Source: Prochlorococcus marinus str. SB
GTDB taxonomy: Bacteria; Cyanobacteriota; Cyanobacteriia; PCC-6307; Cyanobiaceae
Assembly (NCBI RefSeq): GCF_000760115.1
Contig: NZ_JNAS01000002.1
Location: forward strand, 620,001-684,000
Direction: 5' to 3'
DNA length: 64,000 nucleotides
The notes beneath the pieces were generated by a model. The model had not been told where the DNA came from. It saw only the letters and a list, made by a program, of their open reading frames with translations, and did no database searches. Each line of letters begins with the position of its first letter. Within the stretch, counting starts at the first letter, position 1. A program made the position numbers and the translations under genes. Shown here one piece after another: positions 28,076 to 37,990 of the stretch.

Positions 28076-28930
28076 TTGGAACATCCTTCAATTATATTCA
28101 AAATTGTTTGCCCCGATCGTCCTGGCCTTGTGAGTTTACTTACAAGTTGGATTTCAAATTACGGTGGAAACATAAAACATTCTGATCATCATACAGATCA
28201 AGATGCCGGTTTGTTTCTTAGTCGAATTGAATGGAATAGTAAAAATGCTTTTTTTAACAGAGATGAAATTTATAAAGAATTTGAAAAAATTGCAGGTGAA
28301 GTCAATGGAAAATTTAACGTAAATTATTCAGATGAAATTCCAAATGTTGCTATTTTCGTAAGTAAACAAAATCATTGTTTGATTGATTTACTTTGGCGAG
28401 TAAGAAATGGAGAACTCAAAATGAAAGTCCCGTTAATTATTTCAAATCATTCTGATCTTGAAAATATTGCAAATGACTTTAATGCAAAATTTGTTCATGT
28501 TGATACTTTTAAAACTGATAAATCTATTGTTGAAGATCAATTTTTACATTTACTAAAAGAATATGAAATTGATCTCGTTGTATTAGCTAAATATATGCAA
28601 ATTTTGAGTGACTCTTTTTTAAAAAAGTTTTCTTCAATAATAAATATTCATCATTCTTTTTTACCTGCATTTAAGGGCGGGCAACCATATCATCGAGCTT
28701 GGAAGAGAGGTGTTAAATTAATCGGTGCTACAGCTCACTATGTTACTGAAGATCTTGATGAAGGCCCGATAATTGAGCAATGCACAGTTAATGTAAGTCA
28801 TAGGGATGAAGTTGACGATTTGATTAGAAAAGGAAGAGATATTGAAAGAATAGCTTTAGCAAGAGCAGTTAGATTACATCTGAATCATCAAGTATTTGTA
28901 TATAACAGCAAAACTGCTGTTTTTGATTGA
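28076..28930 (+). CDS. purU: Formyltetrahydrofolate deformylase
   Basis: Hydrolyses 10-formyl-THF to formate and THF, balancing one-carbon pools and feeding formate to PurT-type steps. An N-terminal ACT domain (about 1-80) is followed by the formyltransferase-like hydrolase domain with HHSFLPAFKGG and ATAHYVTEDLDEGPII. No ATG begins this frame. Possible starts are TTG at 28049 (MLDLIVKDFLEHPS) and TTG at 28076 (MEHPSIIFKIVCPDRPG); the second is preferred because it gives the usual short stretch before the CPDRPG motif. The gene is divergent from the DAO-type oxidase with almost no promoter space, and its stop is 9 nt from the convergent ClC gene. Confidence 0.9.
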   Translation: MEHPSIIFKIVCPDRPGLVSLLTSWISNYGGNIKHSDHHTDQDAGLFLSRIEWNSKNAFFNRDEIYKEFEKIAGEVNGKFNVNYSDEIPNVAIFVSKQNHCLIDLLWRVRNGELKMKVPLIISNHSDLENIANDFNAKFVHVDTFKTDKSIVEDQFLHLLKEYEIDLVVLAKYMQILSDSFLKKFSSIINIHHSFLPAFKGGQPYHRAWKRGVKLIGATAHYVTEDLDEGPIIEQCTVNVSHRDEVDDLIRKGRDIERIALARAVRLHLNHQVFVYNSKTAVFD

Positions 28931-28939
28931 AGATAGTTT

Positions 28940-30295
28940 TTAGTCTTCTAATTCTATTTGTATTTGCCTTTCATAAATTGATTCTTCATTAAAAGCTCTT
29001 GCTATCAAGAAACTGGCAATGCAGCTGATTAACACAGGTTTCATTATTAATAAATTTTTTGTTAAAGCGAAAGCTAAAAACATTGCAGTAATTGGTGTTC
29101 GCGAACATCCTGCTACGAAAGCTCCCATTCCCGCAAAAATGTATGTACTTGGTGCATGTCCTGTAGCAATTTCCACCCAGCTCCCCATTATTAGTCCGAT
29201 TGACCCTCCTAAAGTAAGCATTGGATAGAATAATCCTCCAGGGGCTCCAGATGCTGCTGCTAAACCTGTCGTGATAAATAGTACTAAAACTGCTAATAAA
29301 GCAATTCCAATACTTGTATTTTGTTCAGCTATTATTTTCTGTAATTCATCTAAATTATGAAATGTACTGGGTAAAAAAGAGTAGATACTTCCTAAAATAA
29401 GTCCACAAATACTCATTTTTAAAACAAATTTATTTTTATACCACTTTTTACCAAGATTTTGCATTAACAAAACATATCTGCTGTACAATTCTGCAAATAT
29501 CCCAATAATTATTCCTAGTAAAACTAAGTAAATAAAATCTATAGGTAAGAAAAAAACTGAAGGGTCATATTCTTTTTGAATCAAAAATCCGAGGTTAAAA
29601 TCAAAGCCTCCTGCTTTAGGATCTAAACCCAAGGCTTGAATAATATCAGCAGATGAATCTGCAATAAAAGTTGTAATTACTACTAGTAATAAAATAACTG
29701 GTCTAGCAGAGTTTAATAACTCCTCTATTGCATAGATAAACCCTCCTAATGGAGCGCTAAATACTGCGGCTATTCCAGCACCACCACCTGCTGCTACTAT
29801 TACTCTTCTGAAAGCTGTAGGAGCTTTGAGCCACTTGGCCATTTGCCAAGCTACGGACCCTCCCATTTGAACTGATGGACCTTCCGGACCCAAAGGGAAT
29901 CCACTGCCAATCGCAATAATTCCTGATATGAGCTTTACTAATCCTACTTTTAAATTCATTGGAACTTTTTTATGTCTTAAGAAACCCATGATTTGACTCA
30001 CACCTGAACCTTTTGCGGCAGGTGCTATATTTTTGATTAAATATCCTGCAATAGCTCCTCCGAGAGCTCCAAAAATAGGTAAGACCGCAATAGATGGGAA
30101 TTGGTCTAATAATGCTAATCTCCAATTATTAATAAAATAGATTCCAGTTTTAAAAGATATGCTTGTAATTGAAGCCCCTAGACCTGTTAATAAGAGCGAA
30201 AATGCAACGACTAGTGACTTTTGTTTTAATAATTTTTTGATGCTACGAGAAGAATTACTTGTTTTTTGAATATTATCTTTTATAAAGTTTGGCAT
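28940..30295 (-). CDS. ClC-family chloride channel or Cl-/H+ antiporter
   Basis: The protein has 451 residues with about 11-12 hydrophobic helices. Selectivity-filter motifs of the family are visible: GSGVSQIMG at 97-105, GPEGPSVQMGG at 136-146 (gating Glu is E138), and GGLFYPMLTLGG. The IEE pair at 190-192 (FIYAIEELLNSARP) corresponds to the internal proton glutamate of ClC-ec1. With both glutamates retained an antiporter is more likely than a channel. There are no C-terminal CBS domains. Its likely role is chloride or pH homeostasis in the cytoplasmic or thylakoid membrane; the location is inferred. Confidence 0.9.
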   Translation of the reverse strand: MPNFIKDNIQKTSNSSRSIKKLLKQKSLVVAFSLLLTGLGASITSISFKTGIYFINNWRLALLDQFPSIAVLPIFGALGGAIAGYLIKNIAPAAKGSGVSQIMGFLRHKKVPMNLKVGLVKLISGIIAIGSGFPLGPEGPSVQMGGSVAWQMAKWLKAPTAFRRVIVAAGGGAGIAAVFSAPLGGFIYAIEELLNSARPVILLLVVITTFIADSSADIIQALGLDPKAGGFDFNLGFLIQKEYDPSVFFLPIDFIYLVLLGIIIGIFAELYSRYVLLMQNLGKKWYKNKFVLKMSICGLILGSIYSFLPSTFHNLDELQKIIAEQNTSIGIALLAVLVLFITTGLAAASGAPGGLFYPMLTLGGSIGLIMGSWVEIATGHAPSTYIFAGMGAFVAGCSRTPITAMFLAFALTKNLLIMKPVLISCIASFLIARAFNEESIYERQIQIELED

Positions 30296-30304
30296 GGTCC
30301 ATGA

Positions 30305-32878
30305 TTACTTTGTCAAGCTGAAATCGTGTATTTCATCAAATTGAAGATAGCGATAAAGTTCATCTGAATATGGATTAATTTTATTTTTAGTAATATCCTG
30401 ATATTCTTCTATTTCAGGTATTTTTCCAAGCAGTGCACAAACTGCTGCCAATTCTGCACTCCCTAAAAATACTTGCGCATTCTTGCCAAGTCTATTGTCA
30501 AAATTTCTTGTACTGGTAGAAAATACTACAGAACCTTCATCAACTCTAGCTTGATTTCCCATACATAAAGAACAGCCAGGCAACTCTAATCTTGCACCAC
30601 AATCTTCAAATATTTCATAGTAGCCTTCAGCTTTTAGGGTTTCTTCATCCATCTTTGTGGGTGGACAAATCCATAATTTAGCTTTTAAATTTTGTACTCC
30701 TTCAAGAACTTTTGCAGCTGCCCTGTAATGACCAATATTTGTCATGCAAGAACCTATAAAAACCTCGTCAATATTTGTATTTGCAACATCAGTGATTTCT
30801 TTTACATTATCTGGATCATTAGGGCAAGCAACTATAGGTTGTGTTACTTTTGCTAAATCAATTTCAATGATGTCTTCATACTGAGCGTTTGAATCTGGTT
30901 GAATTAATGATGGTTTTTTTAACCAATTTTTCATATCATTTATTCTTCTTGAAATCGATTTTGAATCTTCATAATTGCTCTCGATCATTTTTTCTAGCAG
31001 GCAAATATTGCTTTTTAAATATTCTTGAACAGTTTCTTGGGATAAAAGTATTGTGCTACCAGCGCATGAGCGTTCTGCAGTGGCATCTGTAAGTTCAAAA
31101 GCTTGTTCAAGTTTTAGGTTTGGTAATCCCTCAATTTCCATAATTTTCCCGTTGAATATATTTTTCTTATTTTCTTTCTCAACAGTTAATAGTCCTTTTT
31201 TAATTGCGAAGAGAGGGATTGCATTTACTAAATCTCTAAGAGTAATTCCTGGTAATAATTCTCCTTTAAATTTAACCAGCACAGATTCCGGCATATTTAA
31301 TGGCATTGATCCTATTGCAGCGGCAAATGCAACAATGCCTGAGCCTCCAGGAAATGAAATGCCAAGAGGAAATCTTGTATGACTATCTCCACCTGTGCCA
31401 ACAGTATCAGGTAAAAGCATTCTGTTAAGCCAGCTATGAATGATGCCGTCTCCAGGCTTAAGAGCTACTCCACCTCTTTGAGATATAAAATCAGGTAATT
31501 CTTTATGGGTAAGTAGATCTACTGGTTTAGGATATGCAGCTGTATGACAAAAACTTTGCATCACTAAATCTGCAGTAAATCCTAAACAAGCTAGTTCTTT
31601 TAATTCATCTCTAGTCATTGGCCCAGTAGTATCTTGACTACCAACTGTGGTCATAATTGGCTCACAGGTCATTCCTGGCCTAACTCCATCTAAACCGCAT
31701 GCTTTACCTACTATTTTTTGTGCTTGAGTAAAGCCGGTACTACTTTCGGTTGGATTTTGTGGTCTAGTAAAAATTTCACTTGGTTGATAATCTAATTTGT
31801 TTCTAATTTTGTCCGTAAGAGATCTTCCAATCATAAGATTAATTCTTCCGCCAGCTTGAATTTCATCAGTAAGAGTTGATGGATACAACTCGAATTTGCT
31901 TATTAATTCTTCAGTATTTGAATCTTTTTCAATTTTTTTAATAATGCCTTTATAGGGATATATTTTAATAACATCTCCTGTTTTCATTTGAGATACGTCA
32001 GCTTCTATAGGTAAAGCTCCTGAATCTTGTGCAGTATTAAAAAAAATTGGGGCTATTTTGCTGCCAATTATTATTCCACCTGTTTTTTTGTTGGGAACAA
32101 AAGCGATATCTTCTCCTATATGCCAAATGAGTGAGTTAATAGCAGATTTTCTAGAACTTCCTGTTCCAACAACATCTCCAACATAAGCTATTGGTAAATT
32201 TTGTTTTTTTAAATTATCAAGAATCTTTAGTCCATCAGGTTTTTTAAATTCCAACATAGCTAATGCATGCATTGGAATATCCGGGCGTGTTGTTGCATGT
32301 ACAGCGGGAGATAAGTCGTCTGTGTTTGTCTCACCGTCAACTTTAAATACTAAACAAGTAATCTCTTTCTCTAGAACTTTTTTATTTATGAACCATTCTG
32401 CATTTGCCCAACTATTTACAACTTCTTTTGCATAAATATTATTTTGAGATAATTCATAAATTTCATTAGCCGAGTCGTAAACAAGAATAATATTTTTTAA
32501 AACTTCTGCCGCTTTTTTTGCGAGTAAACTATTTTCTCCTTTAAGTATTTCAACCAAAGAATTTACATTATATCCGCCTATCATTGTTCCTAGTATTTCA
32601 ATCGCTTTTTCGGGATTAATTGATTTGCAATATTTTTCGGAATTAACAATAGCCGTAAGCCAGCTTGCTTTTACGTAAGCAGCCTCATCAACTCCTGGGG
32701 GTACTCTATTTATTAGTAAATCAAGTAAATAAGATGAATCATAAGTACTATCTTGTTCTAATAATTTTGTAATACAGTTTGTTTGTTCAGCATTTAAAGG
32801 TAAAGGAGGTATACCTTTGGCAGCTCTTTCAGCTGCATGATCTGCATAATCTTTTAGCAATGTTTCCAAATTCTTCAT
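30305..32878 (-). CDS. acnB: Aconitate hydratase B
   Basis: Citrate-isocitrate isomerase of the TCA cycle, 857 residues, typical of AcnB. The N-terminal HEAT-like domain (about 1-155) and the swivel domain at the N-terminal side (KVDGETNTDDLSPA, then VGTGSSRKSAINSL) show AcnB rather than AcnA order. The 4Fe-4S ligands are in the C-terminal part: GSCMTNIGHYR and LPGCSLCMGNQ. Prochlorococcus runs an incomplete or modified TCA cycle, so the enzyme mainly supplies 2-oxoglutarate for nitrogen assimilation (established for the group). It stands alone on the minus strand, 9 bp upstream of the ClC gene. Confidence 0.97.
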   Translation of the reverse strand: MKNLETLLKDYADHAAERAAKGIPPLPLNAEQTNCITKLLEQDSTYDSSYLLDLLINRVPPGVDEAAYVKASWLTAIVNSEKYCKSINPEKAIEILGTMIGGYNVNSLVEILKGENSLLAKKAAEVLKNIILVYDSANEIYELSQNNIYAKEVVNSWANAEWFINKKVLEKEITCLVFKVDGETNTDDLSPAVHATTRPDIPMHALAMLEFKKPDGLKILDNLKKQNLPIAYVGDVVGTGSSRKSAINSLIWHIGEDIAFVPNKKTGGIIIGSKIAPIFFNTAQDSGALPIEADVSQMKTGDVIKIYPYKGIIKKIEKDSNTEELISKFELYPSTLTDEIQAGGRINLMIGRSLTDKIRNKLDYQPSEIFTRPQNPTESSTGFTQAQKIVGKACGLDGVRPGMTCEPIMTTVGSQDTTGPMTRDELKELACLGFTADLVMQSFCHTAAYPKPVDLLTHKELPDFISQRGGVALKPGDGIIHSWLNRMLLPDTVGTGGDSHTRFPLGISFPGGSGIVAFAAAIGSMPLNMPESVLVKFKGELLPGITLRDLVNAIPLFAIKKGLLTVEKENKKNIFNGKIMEIEGLPNLKLEQAFELTDATAERSCAGSTILLSQETVQEYLKSNICLLEKMIESNYEDSKSISRRINDMKNWLKKPSLIQPDSNAQYEDIIEIDLAKVTQPIVACPNDPDNVKEITDVANTNIDEVFIGSCMTNIGHYRAAAKVLEGVQNLKAKLWICPPTKMDEETLKAEGYYEIFEDCGARLELPGCSLCMGNQARVDEGSVVFSTSTRNFDNRLGKNAQVFLGSAELAAVCALLGKIPEIEEYQDITKNKINPYSDELYRYLQFDEIHDFSLTK

Positions 32879-32975
32879 TAGTAAGGTTTAATGCCTAATC
32901 TATTGTTATTTTTAATATTGAAAAGGAGAGTATTCATAAATGCTTTTTTAAATATTCAAACTTCTTAATTAATCA

Positions 32976-34043
32976 ATGACGACATCATCAAATAATTCAG
33001 CTTTAGAAAAGACATCAGATTTACATGTTCTTGAAACACGTCCATTAATACCTCCAAGCAGATTACATAATGATATACCTTTAGATCACGACTCTGCTAA
33101 TACAGTATCTAAAACAAGAAGATCGATACAAAATATTTTGCATCATAATGATCAGAAGCTTTTAGTCATTGTGGGTCCATGTTCAATTCATGATCTTGAG
33201 GCGGCAAAGGAATATTCAAAATATATTCAAAAATTCCGAGAAATGTATAAAGATAAATTAGAAATAATTATGAGAGTATATTTTGAAAAGCCAAGAACAA
33301 CTATTGGTTGGAAGGGATTGATAAATGATCCTCATCTAGATGATTCTTATGATATTAATACTGGTTTAAGAAGGGCAAGAAGTTTGCTTTCATATTTAGC
33401 AACTCGTGGCATACCTTCTGCTACAGAATTACTAGATCCAATTGTTCCTCAATATATTGCAGATTTAATAAGTTGGACAGCCATAGGTGCGCGTACTACA
33501 GAAAGTCAAACTCATAGAGAAATGGCATCAGGATTATCAATGCCTATAGGCTTTAAAAATGGAACGGATGGTTCTTTTACTACTGCAATTAATGCAATGC
33601 AGTCAGCGTCAAAATCCCATCACTTCTTAGGTGTAAATGAAAATGGAATGGCTTCTATAGTTAATACTACAGGAAATCCAGATGGACATATAGTTTTAAG
33701 GGGCGGTTCAAAAGGCCCAAATTTTGAAAGTGATAATGTACAAAGAATTTCAGCAGAATTGAGGCAGTATAATCTTCCCCATAAAGTGATGATTGATTGT
33801 AGTCATGGAAATTCCAATAAAGATTTCCGAAAACAGTCGGAAGTGCTAAAAAATGTAGCTTCTCAAATTAGTAATGGTGAAAAAAATATTTTAGGAGTTA
33901 TGCTTGAAAGTCATTTGAAGGAGGGAAATCAAAAACTTTTAAAAAAAGAAGATCTCCAGTTTGGCAGAAGCATTACAGATGCATGTATAGATATAGAAAC
34001 AACAAAAGAATTAATCGCTATTTTATACGATTCACTTAGCTAG
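32976..34043 (+). CDS. 3-deoxy-D-arabino-heptulosonate-7-phosphate (DAHP) synthase, class I
   Basis: First step of the shikimate pathway: phosphoenolpyruvate plus erythrose-4-phosphate. The protein has 355 residues and belongs to the class I AroFGH type: VIVGPCSIHD-like segment LLVIVGPCSIHDLEAA near 65-80, KPRTTIGWKGLINDP near 105-119, and DCSHGNSNKD with KNILGVMLESHL near the end. Start ATG at 32976 has no Shine-Dalgarno sequence. The isozyme class (Phe-, Tyr- or Trp-regulated) cannot be decided. The stop overlaps the convergent phytol-kinase gene by 8 bp. Other aromatic-pathway genes here are aroE, pabB/C and chorismate lyase. Confidence 0.95.
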   Translation: MTTSSNNSALEKTSDLHVLETRPLIPPSRLHNDIPLDHDSANTVSKTRRSIQNILHHNDQKLLVIVGPCSIHDLEAAKEYSKYIQKFREMYKDKLEIIMRVYFEKPRTTIGWKGLINDPHLDDSYDINTGLRRARSLLSYLATRGIPSATELLDPIVPQYIADLISWTAIGARTTESQTHREMASGLSMPIGFKNGTDGSFTTAINAMQSASKSHHFLGVNENGMASIVNTTGNPDGHIVLRGGSKGPNFESDNVQRISAELRQYNLPHKVMIDCSHGNSNKDFRKQSEVLKNVASQISNGEKNILGVMLESHLKEGNQKLLKKEDLQFGRSITDACIDIETTKELIAILYDSLS

Positions 34044-34677
34044 TTATTAAAAAATTAAAAAATAATGCTGAAGAGATTGGAACAATGAAATTATCTATTC
34101 CTAGAACACTAAATTGTTCGAGCAAAGTCGCAATAAAAGCTATCGTAAAATAATTTAAACTTACACTATTTTGTTGAGAGTATCCTATTGAGCAAACTAC
34201 TATCAAACTTGTTAAGAACATTGTTATGGTTCCATATAAAGATTTTTTTTGTTTAAAAAAAATCCAACTCTTTGAGTTAAAGCTTTTTCCTATTAATCCA
34301 GCTAATCCATCACCAAAAGTCATTATGAAAAATCCACTAATCAGTGCATATGGATCTTTATCCCAGAAAAGATAAATCAAAATAAATAAACTTAGACAAT
34401 AAAATAATGTCCCATAACTTTTTCTTTCAACATCCTCAATTGTTGGAAATAATTTATAGTTGTAATTAATGAAAACCATTAATGAAACAATTCCTGTAAA
34501 AATTAGAGCAGAGTTTTGATTAATTTTTAAAAATTGAGCAATTGGTATTAAAGGTCCTATTCCAATATGTACTATTTTTCTGACGATTTCTCTACTATCT
34601 TCATTATATTTTTTAAAAACTATTGATATTAAAAAAATTGAAAATAAATATAATAAAATTACAACAAATTTTATCAA
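34036..34677 (-). CDS. Phytol kinase / dolichol kinase-type membrane protein
   Basis: The 213-residue product is very hydrophobic with about seven membrane helices. It has the conserved family segments REIVRKIVHIGIGPLIP near 31-47, a CTP-binding-like GDGLAGLIGK and KKSLYGTITMFLTS. This is the SEC59/DGK1/VTE5 superfamily; in cyanobacteria the characterised member phosphorylates phytol released from chlorophyll, for tocopherol and chlorophyll recycling. Assignment to phytol rather than another polyprenol rests on lineage. The last 8 bp overlap DAHP synthase tail to tail. The sigma factor gene lies 5 bp upstream on the same strand. Confidence 0.85.
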   Translation of the reverse strand: MIKFVVILLYLFSIFLISIVFKKYNEDSREIVRKIVHIGIGPLIPIAQFLKINQNSALIFTGIVSLMVFINYNYKLFPTIEDVERKSYGTLFYCLSLFILIYLFWDKDPYALISGFFIMTFGDGLAGLIGKSFNSKSWIFFKQKKSLYGTITMFLTSLIVVCSIGYSQQNSVSLNYFTIAFIATLLEQFSVLGIDNFIVPISSALFFNFLITS

Positions 34678-34682
34678 TTTGG

Positions 34683-35702
34683 TTAAGCTGCTTTTTGATG
34701 AGTTGTCATTACTCGAAGCTTTAATATTGCTTTAGCTTCTAGTTGCCTTACTCTTTCTCGCGAAACGTTAATTTGTCTTCCTATTTCTGCGAGTGTTAAT
34801 GGTTCTTCACCATCTAACCCAAATCTGAGCTTCATGATTTTTTGCTCTCTTTCATTTAATTGAGAAAGCCAAGTTCCTAAATGCTCTTTTTGAATAGTTC
34901 TATCCATACCCTCCATAGGCTCTTCACAGTTTGGATCAGGTATGAGTTCACCAAGAGTACTTCTGTCTTCTTCTCCTCTTGCATGTGCATCTAGGGAGGC
35001 GCAAGGAGCACTTTGAGAAATTAAATCTTCTAAATCTTTTTGATCAATTCCCATCTCAGTTGCCATTTCCAATCTTGTAGGTTGTCTGCCAAATTTATGT
35101 GATAATTCTCTAGAGACTCTTCTCATTTTGGACAGTTTTTCACTTATGTGAATAGGCAAACGGATGGTTCTAGCACTGTTATCAATTGCTCTCGTCATTC
35201 CTTGTCTAATCCACCAGTAAGCATAAGTTGAGAATTTATATCCCATAGCAGGATCAAATTTATCTACAGCTCTTTCGAGGCCAATAGCCCCCTCCTGAAC
35301 AAGATCTAATAATTCAAGCCCTTGGTTTTGGTATTTTTTTGCAACCGAGACAACGAGCCTTAGATTAGCTGCCATCATTCTATCTCTTGCTCTTTTGCCA
35401 ATCTTAATTTGATAAAGATTTCGTTGGGTTCTATCAGTTTCAGGTATTTGTAGCAACTTTTTCATGTTCTGAACATGATGAGCTAACTCTATTTCCTCTG
35501 CTGGAGTCAAAAGAGGTACTCTTCCAATGCTACTTAAGTAATAGCCAATAGAATCTGAAGCGAGCCTGCCAGATTTTTTTTGGCTTTGTTTTGCCGTAAG
35601 ACTGGATTTCGATTTGCGAGACTTGCCCGCAGTGTTTGGTAATCTTGGCTCATCAAAATTATTATCTGAAGAGCTTTTCGCAGATTCCAGAGGGATCCCC
35701 AT
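34683..35702 (-). CDS. RNA polymerase sigma factor, sigma-70 group 2
   Basis: The protein has about 339 residues. It lacks region 1.1. Region 1.2 begins SIGYYLSSIGRVPLLTPAEE, regions 2.1-2.4 are conserved (LRLVVSVAKKYQNQGLELLDL, then YAYWWIRQGMTRAI), region 3 is complete, and region 4.2 is TLAEIGRQINVSRERVRQ. This is the group 2 (non-essential, RpoD-like) class that marine cyanobacteria use for stress or diel responses. A rare perfect AGGAGG lies at 35711-35716 on this strand, 8 nt from ATG 35702 and 5 nt from an alternative GTG at 35705; the spacing favours ATG. The N-terminal 50 residues are Ser/Lys-rich and probably disordered. Confidence 0.95.
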   Translation of the reverse strand: MGIPLESAKSSSDNNFDEPRLPNTAGKSRKSKSSLTAKQSQKKSGRLASDSIGYYLSSIGRVPLLTPAEEIELAHHVQNMKKLLQIPETDRTQRNLYQIKIGKRARDRMMAANLRLVVSVAKKYQNQGLELLDLVQEGAIGLERAVDKFDPAMGYKFSTYAYWWIRQGMTRAIDNSARTIRLPIHISEKLSKMRRVSRELSHKFGRQPTRLEMATEMGIDQKDLEDLISQSAPCASLDAHARGEEDRSTLGELIPDPNCEEPMEGMDRTIQKEHLGTWLSQLNEREQKIMKLRFGLDGEEPLTLAEIGRQINVSRERVRQLEAKAILKLRVMTTHQKAA

Positions 35703-35911
35703 CACCCTGGCCTCCTAAATAATGGATTTTTTAAAAAGCTAGCACTGAAATTGAAATAAAAACTACTTTTACGTTGAAATTTTAAAGACAAAAAATTTTT
35801 TTTTAAAGCTTATTTCTTGAAATCCATTGATATGATTTGATTTTATAAAAAATAAAAAAAATTTAAAATATTAAGTATTTTTTTAAATGTTGTAAAAATC
35901 AATATTAAATT
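35703..35911. other. Intergenic region between ppk and the sigma factor gene
   Basis: About 205 bp, almost purely A/T. It holds the 5' leader and promoter of the sigma factor gene, including its AGGAGG site at 35711-35716. The ppk stop is at its right edge. Many A and T runs are present, but I see no open frame of interest and no stable GC hairpin. Confidence 0.5.
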
Positions 35912-37990
35912 TTATTTTTCTATGAGGTCAATTTGCGAACGATTATGCGATGAATCTAATTCATATTTTGAATATGAACCATCATCTTTCATTATCCAAG
36001 AAAAGTAATTATCTTTAATGTACGTTTGCAAAAGCGTGTATATTTTAGATTTCAATTCATAATCCTCTATTGGAGTAACAGCTTCTATTCTTCTATCAAG
36101 ATTTCTTCTCATCCAATCTGCACTCCCTATAAAAACCTCATTATCCCCATTATTACAAAACCAAAAAATTCTTGAGTGTTCAAGAAAATGACCAATAATG
36201 CTTATAACTTTTATATTTTCACTTAAATTTTTTCTTTGGGGATATAGGCAACAAATACCTCTTATGATGAGGCTAATTTTTACACCTGAGTCTGATGCTA
36301 AATAAAGCAGTTTAATTATTTCTGGGTCCACTAAAGAATTCATTTTTGCGATTATTTCGGCTTTTTTGCCTTCCTCTGCATTTTTAATTTCTCTCTTTAT
36401 AAGAAATATAAATTTTTCTCTCATCGATGAGGGAGAAACTAATAACTTTTGAAAACTTTTTTGTTTAGAAAAACCAGATAAGTAGTTAAATAACTCAAGT
36501 AAATCAGATGCAATATCAGGATCCGTTGAAAGTAATCCTAAATCTGTATAAAACTTTGAAGTATTAGAGTTATAATTTCCTGTTCCAATATGGAAATAAT
36601 TCCTTAATCGTCCTTTCTCTTTTCTTACTATTAGGGCAATTTTTGTATGTGTTTTAAATCCGATGATTCCATATACAACATGAATTCCAGCTTGTTCAAG
36701 TTGTTTTGCCCATTGAATATTATTGTCTTCATCAAATCTTGCTTTTAGTTCAACAAGAGTCATTACTTCTTTCCCATTCTCTGCAGCTCTCATTAAAGCT
36801 GCAATGATAGGCGAATCTTGGGAAACTCGATATAAAGTAATTTTTATAGCCATTACAAGTGGATCATCAGCTGCTCTGTTTATAAATTCCTCAACTGAAG
36901 TTTTAAATAAGTCATAGGGATGATGAAGCAGAATATTTTTTTTTCTAAGTATCTTGAAAATAGAATTAGAGTTTTTGTTTGCAGGCAAATCTAAATGTTT
37001 TAATTCTGGGTGAGTTTTTCCAATTAGTAGATTTTCTTTTAAATCATCTCTATCAATTTTTGTAAGCTGATTTAAATCGTCTAGGCCTATTAAACTTTTG
37101 CAAAAGTATATATATTCTTTCTGTATTGAGATACTTTCAATAAGTAACTTCAGAATATTTTCTGGCATATCTGACTCCACTTCTAATCTAACTACGTCTC
37201 CACCTAATCTTCTTTTTTGCAAACTTTTTTCAACAGCTAAAAGTAAATCATCAGCTTCAAGTTCTTTTAATTCTAAATCTGCATCTCTTGTCACTCTAAA
37301 AAAAGAGTAATTTATACAATCCATTCCATTAAATAAAGTATTTATATTATTCCCAATTAAATCTTCAACACTTATGAAATTGTGAGAACTTTCATCACTA
37401 AGTTGACTAATTTCATTGGGAATTCGTATAAATCGGGGTAATTTTTTTGTTGGTATTTTTACTCTGACAAACTGATTTTTAGAATCCTCCTTATCTTTAA
37501 TTAAAGCTGCTAAATTTAGACTTAAATTACTTATAAAAGGAAATGGATGTGCTGGATCAACAACTAATGGAGTTAATAAAGGAAAAATAGATGTTGTAAA
37601 GAAGTTATTACACCAATTTCTTTGATTTTCACTAAGGTCCTTATATTTTTTTAAAATTATACCTTTTTCTTTTAATTCATTTTTTAATTGATTATTTACA
37701 TAGTTTTCTTGGAGAATAGTTAACTTTTTTATTTCATTATTGATTTTTTTTAATTGCTCTTTAGGGGTAAGTCCGTCAATACTTTTTTTAGTAATTTCTG
37801 CTTCAACTTGAGCCTTTAATGAAGCTACCCTTACCATAAAAAACTCATCAAGATTATTACTAAAAATTGAACAAAATTTCACTTTATCTAGGATTTTGTA
37901 CTCCTTTTCCATGCCAGTTAGGAGTACTCTTTTATTAAATTCGATCCAACTTAATTCTCTATTAATAAAAACATCAGCCTGGTTTTTCAT
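35912..37990 (-). CDS. ppk: Polyphosphate kinase 1
   Basis: Membrane-associated enzyme that builds polyphosphate from ATP. The 692-residue protein has the four PPK1 domains: an N-domain from FINRELSWIEFNKRVL, the head domain, and two C-terminal catalytic domains. The phosphorylated histidine is H467 in YFHIGTGNYN and the second catalytic His is H605 in GHFLEHSRIFWF. ARFDEDNNI and ADWMRRNLDRRIE are further family motifs. Start ATG overlaps the MFS transporter stop by 1 bp (TAATG). Polyphosphate storage is relevant to phosphate-limited open ocean life. It may be co-transcribed with the upstream transporter. Confidence 0.96.
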   Translation of the reverse strand: MKNQADVFINRELSWIEFNKRVLLTGMEKEYKILDKVKFCSIFSNNLDEFFMVRVASLKAQVEAEITKKSIDGLTPKEQLKKINNEIKKLTILQENYVNNQLKNELKEKGIILKKYKDLSENQRNWCNNFFTTSIFPLLTPLVVDPAHPFPFISNLSLNLAALIKDKEDSKNQFVRVKIPTKKLPRFIRIPNEISQLSDESSHNFISVEDLIGNNINTLFNGMDCINYSFFRVTRDADLELKELEADDLLLAVEKSLQKRRLGGDVVRLEVESDMPENILKLLIESISIQKEYIYFCKSLIGLDDLNQLTKIDRDDLKENLLIGKTHPELKHLDLPANKNSNSIFKILRKKNILLHHPYDLFKTSVEEFINRAADDPLVMAIKITLYRVSQDSPIIAALMRAAENGKEVMTLVELKARFDEDNNIQWAKQLEQAGIHVVYGIIGFKTHTKIALIVRKEKGRLRNYFHIGTGNYNSNTSKFYTDLGLLSTDPDIASDLLELFNYLSGFSKQKSFQKLLVSPSSMREKFIFLIKREIKNAEEGKKAEIIAKMNSLVDPEIIKLLYLASDSGVKISLIIRGICCLYPQRKNLSENIKVISIIGHFLEHSRIFWFCNNGDNEVFIGSADWMRRNLDRRIEAVTPIEDYELKSKIYTLLQTYIKDNYFSWIMKDDGSYSKYELDSSHNRSQIDLIEK

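Noticed and set aside
28929-28948. Hairpin GAAGA/TCTTC between purU and ClC stops as a bidirectional terminator
   Set aside because: Only five pairs around a 10-nt loop, no long T run; likely too weak.
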